Positions 1-8,710 are shown, numbered from the stretch's first letter. The stretch is DNA of 64,000 bases from Gillisia sp. UBA3175 (GCA_002364325.1 DEXV01000006.1:353350-417349); one strand, 5' to 3'. Notes: generated by a model from the letters alone, not told the origin. Made by a program: numbers and translations.

Positions 1-2
1 CC

Positions 3-2432
3 CGAAGAGATTCTCAAGTTGCACTTTTAATAGAACAAAAAAAGGCAATAGAAATTAAAGAAAGTATAGGTGCCCAAGAATTAGCCAAAATGGGAGTTTC
101 TGATGCTGCTACTGCTACCACAAAGATTTCTGGAGTAAGCAGTAGCGAGGCTTCAGGAGATATTTTTGTGAGAGGATTGGGAGATCGTTACTTAAACACT
201 ACCATGAACGGTTTACCCATCCCATCAGACGATGTAGAACGAAAGAATATAGATCTTGAACTGTTCTCCACAAATATCATTCAAAATGTAAGTATTAGCA
301 AGACGTATTCAGCTCAAAATTCAGCAGATCAAGCTTCGGGAACTATAGATATTAGTACTAGGGAACTACTTGGAATTCAGGAATTGGGTGCTGGTGTAAA
401 AGTTGGTTTTAACACCAATGCTATTAGAAACGGGGTTGGAGATAATTTTAAGATCTCTCCAAATTCTGAAAATGTAGATTTTGGATTTTACTCCAGAGAT
501 CTTAGAACTCGTGATGCATTAACACAACAAACTTGGAATACGCAGCAAGCAGAACTTCCTCTTGATTATAAATACACCTTCACTGCAGGCAAGAAATTTG
601 GGGATAAACTTAAAGTATTATTTACAGGTTCTCAGGATATTTCTTTTGAACATAGACAAGGCGAATTTCGTGAATTTAGAGCCAATTTTATAAATGACTC
701 TATTACAGATGCGGAAACTTTTTCTAAATCTGTAAATAGTACTGGTCTTTTAAACGCTTCCTATGAATTAGATGACTCTAATTTAATAAAAGCAACCAGT
801 CTCTTTATAAACAAATTAACCGATGAGGTTTTTGAAGGTGGAAGAAATGGAGAAGCTACCATTTTTGAAGAAACCGAACCAGTAGAAGATCTATCGCAGT
901 TCATAAGAGATCAGAACACCATCCAAACCAGATTATGGATCAATCAATTGGCGGGAGAGCATAAGCTTACTCCTAAGAACAATTTTAATTGGGCTTTGGG
1001 ATATAACCGCGTTGATGCCGATGAACCTAATAGAATAAGAAATGAAGTGAACTTTAGAGATGGCTTCGTGCAATTGGGTAGAACCGGCGGATTTCAACAA
1101 AGAAAATCTGCTCAAATAATCAACGACCAAGAATTTAATGGACTTATTAAAGATGAAATAACACTAATTGATTCTGAGGAGAAGGCTTTAAAACTTAGTT
1201 TCGGTGCTAATTATAGAAATAAAGAACGTGATTTTGGATCTCAGTTTTTGGGCTTAGAAGAAAGCTCCTTAAATACACTTAATCCAACTTCTATAGACAA
1301 TTTATCTAGAGTATTCATTCCAGAAAATCTTCAGAACGGTTTACTTACTTTAAATATTCTTGCTCCAGACAGATATTTGGCGACATTGGAATCTACTTCA
1401 GGTTTTGTTTCTACCAACTACAATTGGAATAAATTCAATTTTAATCTTGGAGTTAGATACCAGAAAGATGATCTAAATGTAAAGTATGATGTAGGTAACA
1501 TCCCAGGAAGATTTGGAGTTTCAGATAAATCATATAATAATTTTTATCCAAGTTTAAACTTAAAATACGCTGCGAACGAAAACAACAACTTTAGAGTAGC
1601 AGCAAGTAAAACCATCACTTTACCCGAGTTTAAGGAAATTGCTCCTTTCGAGTATGTATCTCCAACAGGACAGGTAACTCGTGGTAATCCAGATCTAGAA
1701 GCTTCTACCAACTATAATTTTGATGTTAAATGGGAATTCTTCCCAACAGCCAATCAGTTAGTTTCTTTAACAGGATTCTATAAAAAGATTGAAGATCCAA
1801 TAAATAAAGTACAAGATAGAGGTTCTGCTGGAGTGTTTTCCTTCTTTAATTCAGCAGAAAAAGCGCAGATCTATGGATTGGAAGTAGAAACCAAGTTAGA
1901 TCTAATAAAGGCCGTGGATGAATCTGATTTTAACCTAGGATTAAATCTAAATGCTTCAAGAATGTGGCACTCCCAGGATTTAAAAGAACTTAGAGACGCG
2001 CAAGGAAACTTCCTAAAAACTTTTAGATATAAAGGATTAACAGAAACAGATCTTCAAGGAGCATCAGATTGGATCTTTAATGGATCACTTAATTTCTCTA
2101 CAAATTCTCCAAATGAATTTTTAGCTACCATAACTGCCAATTATGCATCAGACAAGATATATGCTTTAGGTGCGCCAGAAATCCAAACTCAAAGTGAAAC
2201 TTTTTATAATGATGCTATTGTAGAAAAAGGCTTTGTTACACTAAATGCTCTTTTAAGTAAAAATATAGGAGAGCACTGGGGAGTAAGACTTTCAGGAAAA
2301 AATTTACTGAATCCGGAAATAAAAAGAACGCAAAAAGTTATACCAAGCACCACTGGAATAGAGACTACACAAACTGTAAGATCTTACACCCGCGGAGCAA
2401 CCCTTAGCCTAGGCTTAAATTATAATTTTTAA
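3..2432 (+). CDS. TonB-dependent outer-membrane receptor, 5' end cut by window
   Basis: The frame is open from the first bases of the window, so the true start, and probably an N-terminal carboxypeptidase-regulatory-like domain, lie upstream; an internal ATG at 90 is not the start. The in-window part (about 809 codons) begins in the plug domain: a run resembling 'IGAQELAKMGVSDAA', then VRGLGDRY (about codon 56) and NGLPIPSDD, which are plug signatures of receptors energised by TonB-ExbB-ExbD. The rest is rich in alternating aromatic/polar strands and ends in a terminal Phe (GLNYNF), as expected for a 22-strand outer-membrane barrel. A lipoprotein gene follows after 42 bases and is likely co-transcribed. 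The substrate cannot be told from sequence; no SusD partner is adjacent, so a glycan PUL is not supported. Confidence 0.93.
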   Translation, partial: RRDSQVALLIEQKKAIEIKESIGAQELAKMGVSDAATATTKISGVSSSEASGDIFVRGLGDRYLNTTMNGLPIPSDDVERKNIDLELFSTNIIQNVSISKTYSAQNSADQASGTIDISTRELLGIQELGAGVKVGFNTNAIRNGVGDNFKISPNSENVDFGFYSRDLRTRDALTQQTWNTQQAELPLDYKYTFTAGKKFGDKLKVLFTGSQDISFEHRQGEFREFRANFINDSITDAETFSKSVNSTGLLNASYELDDSNLIKATSLFINKLTDEVFEGGRNGEATIFEETEPVEDLSQFIRDQNTIQTRLWINQLAGEHKLTPKNNFNWALGYNRVDADEPNRIRNEVNFRDGFVQLGRTGGFQQRKSAQIINDQEFNGLIKDEITLIDSEEKALKLSFGANYRNKERDFGSQFLGLEESSLNTLNPTSIDNLSRVFIPENLQNGLLTLNILAPDRYLATLESTSGFVSTNYNWNKFNFNLGVRYQKDDLNVKYDVGNIPGRFGVSDKSYNNFYPSLNLKYAANENNNFRVAASKTITLPEFKEIAPFEYVSPTGQVTRGNPDLEASTNYNFDVKWEFFPTANQLVSLTGFYKKIEDPINKVQDRGSAGVFSFFNSAEKAQIYGLEVETKLDLIKAVDESDFNLGLNLNASRMWHSQDLKELRDAQGNFLKTFRYKGLTETDLQGASDWIFNGSLNFSTNSPNEFLATITANYASDKIYALGAPEIQTQSETFYNDAIVEKGFVTLNALLSKNIGEHWGVRLSGKNLLNPEIKRTQKVIPSTTGIETTQTVRSYTRGATLSLGLNYNF

Positions 2433-2474
2433 AAAACCATAACAACGAATAAATCAATTTTAAAATTTAAAAAA

Positions 2475-4430
2475 ATGAAAACAACCTTTAAAAGTATTGC
2501 AATATTAGTAACACTTCTTTCTTCTCTTTTCCTAGGAAGTTGTAGTAGTGATGATGGCTTTTTCGATAACGGAGAACAAGGTGGAACACCGGTAACACCT
2601 ATAGATAATAATCTAAATGGAACATTAACTTCAAACTTAACTTTAGACCCAAATGTAGCTTACCAATTAACAGGTTCATTAAGTGTAGAACCAGGTGTAA
2701 AATTAACGATCCCGGCTGGAACAAAGATCACAGCAAATGTTGGACAGGAAATTTACATCGTAGTTAAAAAAGGTGCACAAATTGATGTTCAGGGTACTCA
2801 AAGCAACCCTGTAAGAATGGCCTCTACAAATTCAGCTCCAGGAGATTGGGGAGGTTTAGTGATCTTAGGGGACGCTAAAACCACTGAAGGTGTAAATGCA
2901 ACTGCTGAAGTTGGTGGATTTATCTACGGAGGTAATAACGATCAGGATGATTCCGGATCTATTAGATACATGATTATTGAAGGAGCCGGAGCACAGATAA
3001 ATGCAGATTCACAGTACAACGGGTTAACCTTATATTCTGTTGGTTCTGGGACCACAATAGAGAACATCGCTTTAATTAATGGAGCAGATGATGGAGTTGA
3101 GTTCTTTGGAGGAACGGTTTCTGTTAAGAACATCTATCTAGAAAATAACGAAGATGATGCTATCGACTGGACAGAAGGCTGGAACGGAACTGTTACCAAT
3201 GCATACGTATTACACACAAAAGCAGGTTTTTCTACAGCTGTAGAGGCAGATGGTTTAAACAACAACCCAAAGCTTATCAATTTAACAGCAGTGTCTTCTA
3301 AAGGTGGAACTGCATTACAATTCAAAAAAGAATCTGGAGCTACTATTTCAGGATTATCATTAACAGGATACGATACTTCTGTAGATATGAAAGACAATGG
3401 GCCTCTTGCAAACATTCTTATTGAAGATGTTGTAGCCAATCCAGAAAAATCTTATACTGATGTGGCGACTGTAGATATTGCACTTTTCAACTGGATAAAT
3501 AATAGAGGATCTGTAGAATCCACTGTATTACAAGGAGCTGTTACAGGAAATGTAACTTTAAATGCTTCAGTAGTATATTCTTTATCTTCCTCTTACATCA
3601 TTAAAGACGGGGGTAAATTAACAATCCCAGCAGGAACAAAGATCATAGCTAGAAATGGCGGAACAGATGTTTACATCGCAGTACTACAAGGTGGAAAGAT
3701 AGATATTCAGGGAACTCCATCTAATCCAGTTGTAATTTCATCTGAAGCTGCACAACCAGGAGACTGGGGAGGCTTAACCTTGGTTGGAAAAGCAACAACT
3801 ACAGAAGGTGTGAATGCAACGGCAGAAGTTGGTGGGTTTATTTACGGTGGTAATGACGATGCAGATAGTTCTGGAAGTATTAAAAACCTTGTAATTCTAG
3901 GAACGGGAGCACAAATTAATGCAGAATCTCAATATAATGGAGTTTCATTTTACTCGGTTGGATCGGGAACAGTTATAGAAAATATAGCTGTAATAAATGG
4001 AGCAGATGATGGGGTTGAGTTCTTTGGAGGAACTGTTTCTGCAACCAACATTTACTTAGAAAATAACGAAGATGATGCTGTAGATTGGACAGAAGGTTGG
4101 AATGGTACTGTAACCAATACTTATGTATCACATACTGTTGCAGGTTTTTCTACTGCTGTAGAAGCAGATGGGTTAAACAAGGATCCAAAATTGATCAACT
4201 TCACAGCTATTTCTACAGTTGGAGGAACGGCTTTACAATTCAAAAAAGAATCTGGAGCCACCCTTAATAATATATTTATTGAAGGATACCAGACTAATTT
4301 AGATATGAAAGATAGCGGGCCAGTTGCGAATGTAAAAATAGATGGTGCTGCAGCTGCAGTTTCTGGAGATTACAAAACTGGAAACAAATTAGATGTTTCT
4401 ACTTGGTCATGGATTAATGCTCGTTTATAA
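2475..4430 (+). CDS. Surface lipoprotein with two tandem beta-helix-like repeats
   Basis: A 651-residue protein with a type II signal peptide (lipobox LGSC, Cys23) followed at once by SSDDG, an acidic patch like the Bacteroidota lipoprotein export signal, so surface exposure is likely. The mature part is an internal duplication: residues about 47-345 and 352-651 are homologous, with a period of 305-306 residues. Shared blocks include LTIPAGTKI (77 and 382), PGDWGGL, TTEGVNATAEVGGFIYGG, NGADDGVEFFGGTVS, ALQFKKESGAT and a C-terminal W-x-W/NWIN motif. Gly/Asn/Asp-rich short strands suggest a right-handed parallel beta-helix (pectate-lyase-like) fold. No catalytic residues can be assigned, so it may bind rather than cleave. 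It sits 42 bases after the TonB receptor and probably serves it as an accessory or ligand-capture lipoprotein (inference). Confidence 0.9.
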   Translation: MKTTFKSIAILVTLLSSLFLGSCSSDDGFFDNGEQGGTPVTPIDNNLNGTLTSNLTLDPNVAYQLTGSLSVEPGVKLTIPAGTKITANVGQEIYIVVKKGAQIDVQGTQSNPVRMASTNSAPGDWGGLVILGDAKTTEGVNATAEVGGFIYGGNNDQDDSGSIRYMIIEGAGAQINADSQYNGLTLYSVGSGTTIENIALINGADDGVEFFGGTVSVKNIYLENNEDDAIDWTEGWNGTVTNAYVLHTKAGFSTAVEADGLNNNPKLINLTAVSSKGGTALQFKKESGATISGLSLTGYDTSVDMKDNGPLANILIEDVVANPEKSYTDVATVDIALFNWINNRGSVESTVLQGAVTGNVTLNASVVYSLSSSYIIKDGGKLTIPAGTKIIARNGGTDVYIAVLQGGKIDIQGTPSNPVVISSEAAQPGDWGGLTLVGKATTTEGVNATAEVGGFIYGGNDDADSSGSIKNLVILGTGAQINAESQYNGVSFYSVGSGTVIENIAVINGADDGVEFFGGTVSATNIYLENNEDDAVDWTEGWNGTVTNTYVSHTVAGFSTAVEADGLNKDPKLINFTAISTVGGTALQFKKESGATLNNIFIEGYQTNLDMKDSGPVANVKIDGAAAAVSGDYKTGNKLDVSTWSWINARL

Positions 4431-4452
4431 GAATAAGTTTAAAATTGGTTGA

Positions 4453-4528
4453 AAATAGCTTTTACAAGTTTGTGAAAAAGCTATTTAATTTAAAAAGAGG
4501 TGAGTTGTAACTAACTCATCTCTTTATA
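4453..4528 (+). terminator. Two tandem hairpins closing the receptor-lipoprotein unit
   Basis: The first hairpin has 11-base complementary arms at 4453-4463 and 4476-4486 (AAATAGCTTTT / AAAAGCTATTT). The second has 13-base arms at 4494-4506 and 4513-4525 with one G-T pair and a 6-base loop, followed by a short T-rich stretch. Two consecutive stems 23 bases after the lipoprotein stop fit a double intrinsic terminator. Confidence 0.6.
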
Positions 4529-4603
4529 TTTATGGCCTTTTCAGCATAAATAAAATTAAGTGACCGCATGCAAATAATGGTATCATTTTTGAATTATTTA
4601 TTG

Positions 4604-4611
4604 TAGATTTG
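4604..4611 (+). promoter_or_regulatory. -7 promoter element before the T9SS sorting-domain gene
   Basis: TAGATTTG matches the Bacteroidota -7 consensus TAnnTTTG and lies 22 bases before the ATG at 4633. No TTG is found at the usual 17-23 base spacing; the nearest TTTTG is only 12 bases upstream. With the tandem terminators before it, this suggests the small gene is transcribed separately. Confidence 0.4.
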
Positions 4612-4632
4612 TAAGAACCAACACCAAAGAGA

Positions 4633-4971
4633 ATGAAACAATACTACATCTTAAGTTTATTATTGGTTTGCTTTATGCTATTCACACCTAGAACAATGGC
4701 ACAAAACACGAGGTTTCCTGCCTATGTAGCAGAAAAACCTATTGAAGGATTATCTATTTACCCTAACCCAGTTGTTGGAAGTAAAGTATATATCACTTCA
4801 GATAAAAATCAAACAAAAGATGTGGAAGTGTATAATGTATTGGGGAAAAAGGTTCTAGTTGCCAGGATTTCTGGTAAAGAATTGGATGTTTCAGAATTAA
4901 CCCCTGGAATTTATATCTTAAAAATTAAAGAAGGAGCTACTCAAGCGACGCGTAAGTTAGTGGTCAGGTAA
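4633..4971 (+). CDS. Mini T9SS type A sorting-domain protein without cargo
   Basis: A 112-residue protein consisting of a Sec signal peptide (hydrophobic 5-20, cleavage likely after TMA at residue 23), a spacer of about 15 residues, and a complete type A T9SS C-terminal domain from about residue 39: LSIYPNPV, VEVYNVLGKKV, LDVSELTPGIYILKI and the terminal TRKLVVR. In normal T9SS substrates this domain is the tail of a large exported enzyme or adhesin; here there is nothing else. It could be a sorting-machinery competitor, a surface peptide partner of the preceding receptor/lipoprotein, or the remnant of a larger protein. Its own -7 box and terminator argue for a functional gene. Confidence 0.85.
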   Translation: MKQYYILSLLLVCFMLFTPRTMAQNTRFPAYVAEKPIEGLSIYPNPVVGSKVYITSDKNQTKDVEVYNVLGKKVLVARISGKELDVSELTPGIYILKIKEGATQATRKLVVR

Positions 4972-4990
4972 ACTCAATACTATAAAATTA

Positions 4991-5019
4991 AAAAGCTTCT
5001 ATTCATAGAAGCTTTTTTT
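4991..5019 (+). terminator. Intrinsic terminator after the T9SS mini-protein
   Basis: Perfect 12-base arms AAAAGCTTCTAT (4991-5002) and ATAGAAGCTTTT (5005-5016) with a run of seven T, 20 bases after the stop codon. Confidence 0.85.
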
Positions 5020-5057
5020 ATTTCTACCTTTATCCACATTTTATTTAAACTTTTAAA

Positions 5058-6035
5058 ATGCATCCGGAAAATATTTTCTCTATATCTTCAGAAAATGAAT
5101 TTATTAAAATCAGTTTGGAAGTCTTCCGGTTTCAATATAAAAATAATTCGGTTTACAAGCAATTCTGTGATCTGCTTAAAACAGATGCAAACCAAGTAGA
5201 TTCCTTAGAAAAAATCCCTTTTTTACCCATCGAATTTTTTAAGAAACATCCCATTTTGTCTTCAGAAGAAAAAATTCAGAAAACTTTTACTAGTAGCGGG
5301 ACTACTGGACAAAACACAAGTAAACATCATGTAGTAGATCTTAGCCTATACGAGAAGAGTTTTAATAAGACCTTCCACTATTTTTATGGAAATATACAGG
5401 ATTATGTTGTGCTTGCCTTATTGCCAGCTTATTTGGAACGTGATGGCTCTTCTTTGGTCTATATGGCCCAACACTTAATAGAAGCAAGTAAACATGCTGA
5501 AAGCGGATTCTATTTGAATAATTTATTAGAATTAAAAGAACGGTTGATCGCTCTCGATGGTAAAGGCCAGAAAGTTTTGCTTATTGGCGTTTCTTTTGCC
5601 TTATTAGATCTAGTAGAAGATCATAATTTCCATTTGCAAAACACCATTGTTATGGAAACTGGAGGCATGAAAGGTAGACGTAAAGAAATGATCCGGGAGG
5701 AGCTACATAAAATTCTTGCAACTGGTTTTGGTGTTTCCAACATTCATAGTGAATATGGGATGACCGAATTACTATCTCAAGCCTATTCCATCGGAAAAGG
5801 GATATTTAAATGTCCATCCTGGATGAGAATCTTAATTAGAGATCCAGAGGATGCGCTATCTTATTTAACAAATAATAGTACCGGAGGAATAAATATTATA
5901 GATCTAGCAAATATTTATTCTTGTTCTTTTATTGCAACTCAGGATCTGGGAAAAATAAGTTCTGCAAAATCCATAGAGATCATGGGAAGATTTGATAACA
6001 GCGATATTAGAGGATGTAATTTAATGGTCCTATAA
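5058..6035 (+). CDS. LuxE-like acyl-protein synthetase / acyltransferase
   Basis: A 325-residue cytoplasmic protein of the LuxE/acyl-protein synthetase family, related to the adenylating ANL enzymes. Visible motifs are TSSGTTG (residues 78-84, the nucleotide-binding loop), SEYGMTELLSQAYS (near 235, the adenylate-binding core) and TQDLGKI towards the C-terminus. LuxE activates a fatty acid and passes it to a reductase for bioluminescence, but no luxC, D, A or B gene is nearby, so the role here must differ; attachment of an acyl group to a protein or lipid intermediate is possible. It follows the T9SS mini-protein after a terminator, in the same direction. The family assignment is firm; substrate and pathway are unknown. 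Confidence 0.82.
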   Translation: MHPENIFSISSENEFIKISLEVFRFQYKNNSVYKQFCDLLKTDANQVDSLEKIPFLPIEFFKKHPILSSEEKIQKTFTSSGTTGQNTSKHHVVDLSLYEKSFNKTFHYFYGNIQDYVVLALLPAYLERDGSSLVYMAQHLIEASKHAESGFYLNNLLELKERLIALDGKGQKVLLIGVSFALLDLVEDHNFHLQNTIVMETGGMKGRRKEMIREELHKILATGFGVSNIHSEYGMTELLSQAYSIGKGIFKCPSWMRILIRDPEDALSYLTNNSTGGINIIDLANIYSCSFIATQDLGKISSAKSIEIMGRFDNSDIRGCNLMVL

Positions 6036-6240
6036 ATCTCAATTTATTTAGTGCTTAAGTAAATAGTTCGAAAAAATAATACTAAATGTGTAATGCAATC
6101 GTTTTTTTTCGAACTAATACCTGTAAACATAATTTTTGGTTAGGTTTTTGTTTACTCTATTATATATGAGTTTTTTCATATTAGATTGGTTAGTTAGTTG
6201 CAAAGCCCTTTCACATTATAGTGTTTAAGGGCTTTTGTAA
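6036..6240. other. Structured intergenic region with four successive inverted repeats
   Basis: Inverted repeats at 6064-6076/6104-6116 (TAGTTCGAAAAAA and its complement, 13 of 13), 6123-6128/6149-6154 (GTAAAC/GTTTAC), 6164-6169/6176-6181 (ATATGA/TCATAT) and 6202-6210/6227-6235. The last is the likely terminator. It may be a structured 3' region or a small RNA. No sORF is seen. Confidence 0.35.
6202..6236. terminator. Bidirectional hairpin between LuxE-like gene and tyrS
   Basis: Arms AAAGCCCTT (6202-6210) and AAGGGCTTT (6227-6235), with an inner CAC/GTG pair, flanked by A/T runs; placed to end both convergent genes. Confidence 0.6.
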
Positions 6241-7530
6241 TTATACAATCCTTAAAATATAAGTGTTCCTTTTTCCTTTATTAATAATAACAAACTTATT
6301 ATTAATAAGGTCTTTAGTAGAAATAAGATATTCCTCTCCTACTTTTTCTTTATTTACAGAAATTGAGTTTTCTTTTAAAGCGCGTCTTGCTTCCCCATTC
6401 GAATTTAAAAATCCGGTTTTTGCCGCTAGTGCAGCAATCATGTCCAATCCAGCATCAATATCAGCACGTTCAATTTCCGCTTGAGGAACTCCTTCAAAAA
6501 TATCCAAAAATGTAGCTTCACTCAAACTTCTAAAATCTGAAGCAGTACTATTCCCAAACAATACATTAGATGCTGTTACAGCATTTTCAAAATCTTCTTT
6601 TCCATGAACTGTTACCGTAACTTCTTCTGCTAGACGCTTTTGAAGTAACCTTAAATGTGGTTCTTTGGAATGAGTAGCAATAAGATCTTCAATAATCTCC
6701 TTATCTAAAAAAGTAAATATCTTAATGTATTTTTCGGCATCCTCATCACTTGTATTTAGCCAATATTGATAGAATTTATATGGAGAAGTCCTGTTAGGGT
6801 CTAACCATATATTTCCACCTTCACTCTTTCCAAATTTACTTCCATCACTTTTAGTAATTAATGGGCAAGTAAGGGCATAACCCTTTCCATTTCCAATTCT
6901 TCTAATAAGCTCTGTTCCGGTAGTTATATTTCCCCATTGGTCACTTCCTCCCATTTGCAGGGTACAACTATGGGTTTTATATAAATGAAAAAAATCATAA
7001 CCTTGCACCAACTGGTAAGTAAATTCTGTAAAAGACATTCCCTCTGTAGACTCTCCAGATAATCTGTTCTTTACAGAATCTTTAGACATCATATAATTCA
7101 CCGTGATGTGTTTCCCAACATCTCTAATAAAATCCAGAAAAGTGAAATCTTTCATCCAGTCATAATTATTAACTAGAACTGCTTCATTTTTCTCCCCAGA
7201 TGAAAAATCTAAAAAATGAGAAAGTTGCTTGCGAACACATTCTTGATTATGTCTTAAAGTAGGCTCATCTAATAAATTACGCTCACTAGATTTTCCCGAA
7301 GGATCTCCGATCATTCCGGTAGCTCCGCCCACAAGAGCAAAAGGTTTATGTCCCGCACGCTGAAAATGTGCCAAAAGCATGATAGGAACTAAACTACCTA
7401 TGTGCAAGGAATCTGCAGTAGGATCAAAACCAATGTATGCAGATCGCATTTCTTCCAATAAATGCTCTTCGGTTCCCGGCATACCATCATGCATCATCCC
7501 TCTCCAGGTAATCTCTTCTACAAAATTCAT
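6241..7530 (-). CDS. tyrS: Tyrosyl-tRNA synthetase
   Basis: Class I aminoacyl-tRNA synthetase that charges tRNA-Tyr with tyrosine in the cytoplasm. At 429 residues it has the usual bacterial TyrRS length. Visible signatures are the HIGH-type motif [11 protein letters not shown] (residues 37-46), GGSDQWGNI (tyrosine/ATP binding, near 194-202) and the KMSKS-type loop KFGKS (232-236). The C-terminal part (about 360-429) fits an S4 RNA-binding domain. The gene is monocistronic, with a hairpin terminator at its 3' end and a 160-base divergent region before it that holds a 9-base inverted repeat. The start [11 protein letters not shown] is the only well-placed ATG. Confidence 0.97.
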   Translation of the reverse strand: MNFVEEITWRGMMHDGMPGTEEHLLEEMRSAYIGFDPTADSLHIGSLVPIMLLAHFQRAGHKPFALVGGATGMIGDPSGKSSERNLLDEPTLRHNQECVRKQLSHFLDFSSGEKNEAVLVNNYDWMKDFTFLDFIRDVGKHITVNYMMSKDSVKNRLSGESTEGMSFTEFTYQLVQGYDFFHLYKTHSCTLQMGGSDQWGNITTGTELIRRIGNGKGYALTCPLITKSDGSKFGKSEGGNIWLDPNRTSPYKFYQYWLNTSDEDAEKYIKIFTFLDKEIIEDLIATHSKEPHLRLLQKRLAEEVTVTVHGKEDFENAVTASNVLFGNSTASDFRSLSEATFLDIFEGVPQAEIERADIDAGLDMIAALAAKTGFLNSNGEARRALKENSISVNKEKVGEEYLISTKDLINNKFVIINKGKRNTYILRIV

Positions 7531-7584
7531 AGGCTTCTAATTTTCAATATTTATGCTTTATTATTGACTATATATCGCGGATTA

Positions 7585-7626
7585 AATTCTGAATGAAGCT
7601 CAAAAAATTAGCCTGTTTTCAGAATT
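7585..7626. repeat. Inverted repeat in the tyrS / epimerase divergent region
   Basis: AATTCTGAA (7585-7593) and TTCAGAATT (7618-7626), perfectly complementary, 24 bases apart, between the two divergent start codons. It could be an operator or a leader stem for tyrS; no partner is known. Confidence 0.35.
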
Positions 7627-7690
7627 AAAACGGGGGTAAAGATACCAATAACTGCCATTTTTCCTAAATGGAAATAGCTATATTTACCTT

Positions 7691-8710
7691 ATGATTTTAG
7701 TTACAGGCGGAACGGGTCTTGTTGGATCCCATTTATTATTAGAATTAACCAAAGCTGGTGAAAAAGTAAGAGCAATTTATAGAAGCAGCAACAAGCTAGC
7801 AGATGTAAAAAAAGTGTTCTCTTATTACTTATCTGAAAAAAAAGCAGAATTTCTATTCAGCACCATAGAATGGCAAGAAGCCGATATAACCGAAATCCCT
7901 TCCTTAGATAATGCATTTTTCGAAATAACTGAAGTATATCACTGTGCAGCGCTCATTTCTTTCAATGAGAAAAATGCTAGAAAAATGCGAAAAATCAATA
8001 TTGAAGGCACTGCAAATATTGTAAATTCTTGCTTAAAATTTAAGGTGCAAAAACTTTGCTATGTAAGCTCTATTTCAACTTTAGATCTTGCCATAGGTGA
8101 AAAAGAGATTCATGAAAACTTTACTTGGTATCCAGAGAAATATCATAGTGATTATGCCATTTCAAAACATGGAGGAGAAATTGAAGTTTGGCGAGGTACA
8201 CAGGAAGGTCTTCCTGCAATAATTGTAAATCCAGGCGTAATATTAGGTGCCGGTTTTTGGCATAATGGAAGCGGAAAGATATTTTCAAGGGTTAATAAAG
8301 GTTTAAGCTATAATTTCCCTAAAATAACTGGATTTGTTGGAGTTAAGGACGTGGCGAAAGCAATTTTCTTACTGATGGATTCTTCTATAGAAAATGAACA
8401 ATTTATTTTAATTTCAGAAAATCGGTCTTTTAAAGATGTTCTAGAGTTGGTTGCGAAACGACTCCATAAGAAAGTTCCAGAAAAAACTTTAAAACCGTGG
8501 ATGGTATTTTTGGGGTGGATGTATCAAAGTATTTCCAGCAAATTGTGGGGAACAAAAAAAATATTATCTAGAAATGATGCTAAAACCTTGTTCGAGCAGT
8601 CCTTATATAGTGCAGAAAAAATAAAATCGAGTTTAAATTTTGAGTTTACGCCTCTTCATGAAGTAATTAATGAAACAGGAGCTCTCTTTCTAAAAGACCA
8701 TCGAAGCTAA
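7691..8710 (+). CDS. NAD-dependent epimerase/dehydratase (extended SDR)
   Basis: A 339-residue extended short-chain dehydrogenase. The N-terminus MILVTGGTGLVGSHL carries the TGxxGxxG nucleotide-binding motif (residues 5-12). A Ser about 28 residues before the YAISK motif (near residue 155) completes the catalytic Ser-Tyr-Lys set. Sequence style is closest to dihydroflavonol-4-reductase-like and 3-beta-HSD-like bacterial SDRs; the substrate is unknown. It converges on the DUF4296 gene with the two stop codons directly abutting (8708-8710 and 8711-8713) and no terminator between them. This epimerase next to DUF4296-pyrC-mannosyltransferase is, from memory, a recurring order in Flavobacteriaceae. 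Confidence 0.88.
   Translation: MILVTGGTGLVGSHLLLELTKAGEKVRAIYRSSNKLADVKKVFSYYLSEKKAEFLFSTIEWQEADITEIPSLDNAFFEITEVYHCAALISFNEKNARKMRKINIEGTANIVNSCLKFKVQKLCYVSSISTLDLAIGEKEIHENFTWYPEKYHSDYAISKHGGEIEVWRGTQEGLPAIIVNPGVILGAGFWHNGSGKIFSRVNKGLSYNFPKITGFVGVKDVAKAIFLLMDSSIENEQFILISENRSFKDVLELVAKRLHKKVPEKTLKPWMVFLGWMYQSISSKLWGTKKILSRNDAKTLFEQSLYSAEKIKSSLNFEFTPLHEVINETGALFLKDHRS

Noticed and set aside
2432..2475. A SusC/SusD polysaccharide utilisation locus
   Set aside because: The gene after the receptor is a beta-helix-like lipoprotein, not a helical SusD, and no glycoside hydrolase is near.
2612..4430. A CRISPR-like or satellite repeat, because of repeated blocks
   Set aside because: Only two long units in a continuous reading frame; this is a protein domain duplication.
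5058..6035. A bioluminescence operon, suggested by the LuxE-like gene
   Set aside because: No luxC, D, A or B homologue nearby.
6036..6240. tmRNA, 6S RNA or RNase P RNA in the structured spacer
   Set aside because: Too short, and none of the conserved core sequences of these RNAs is visible.
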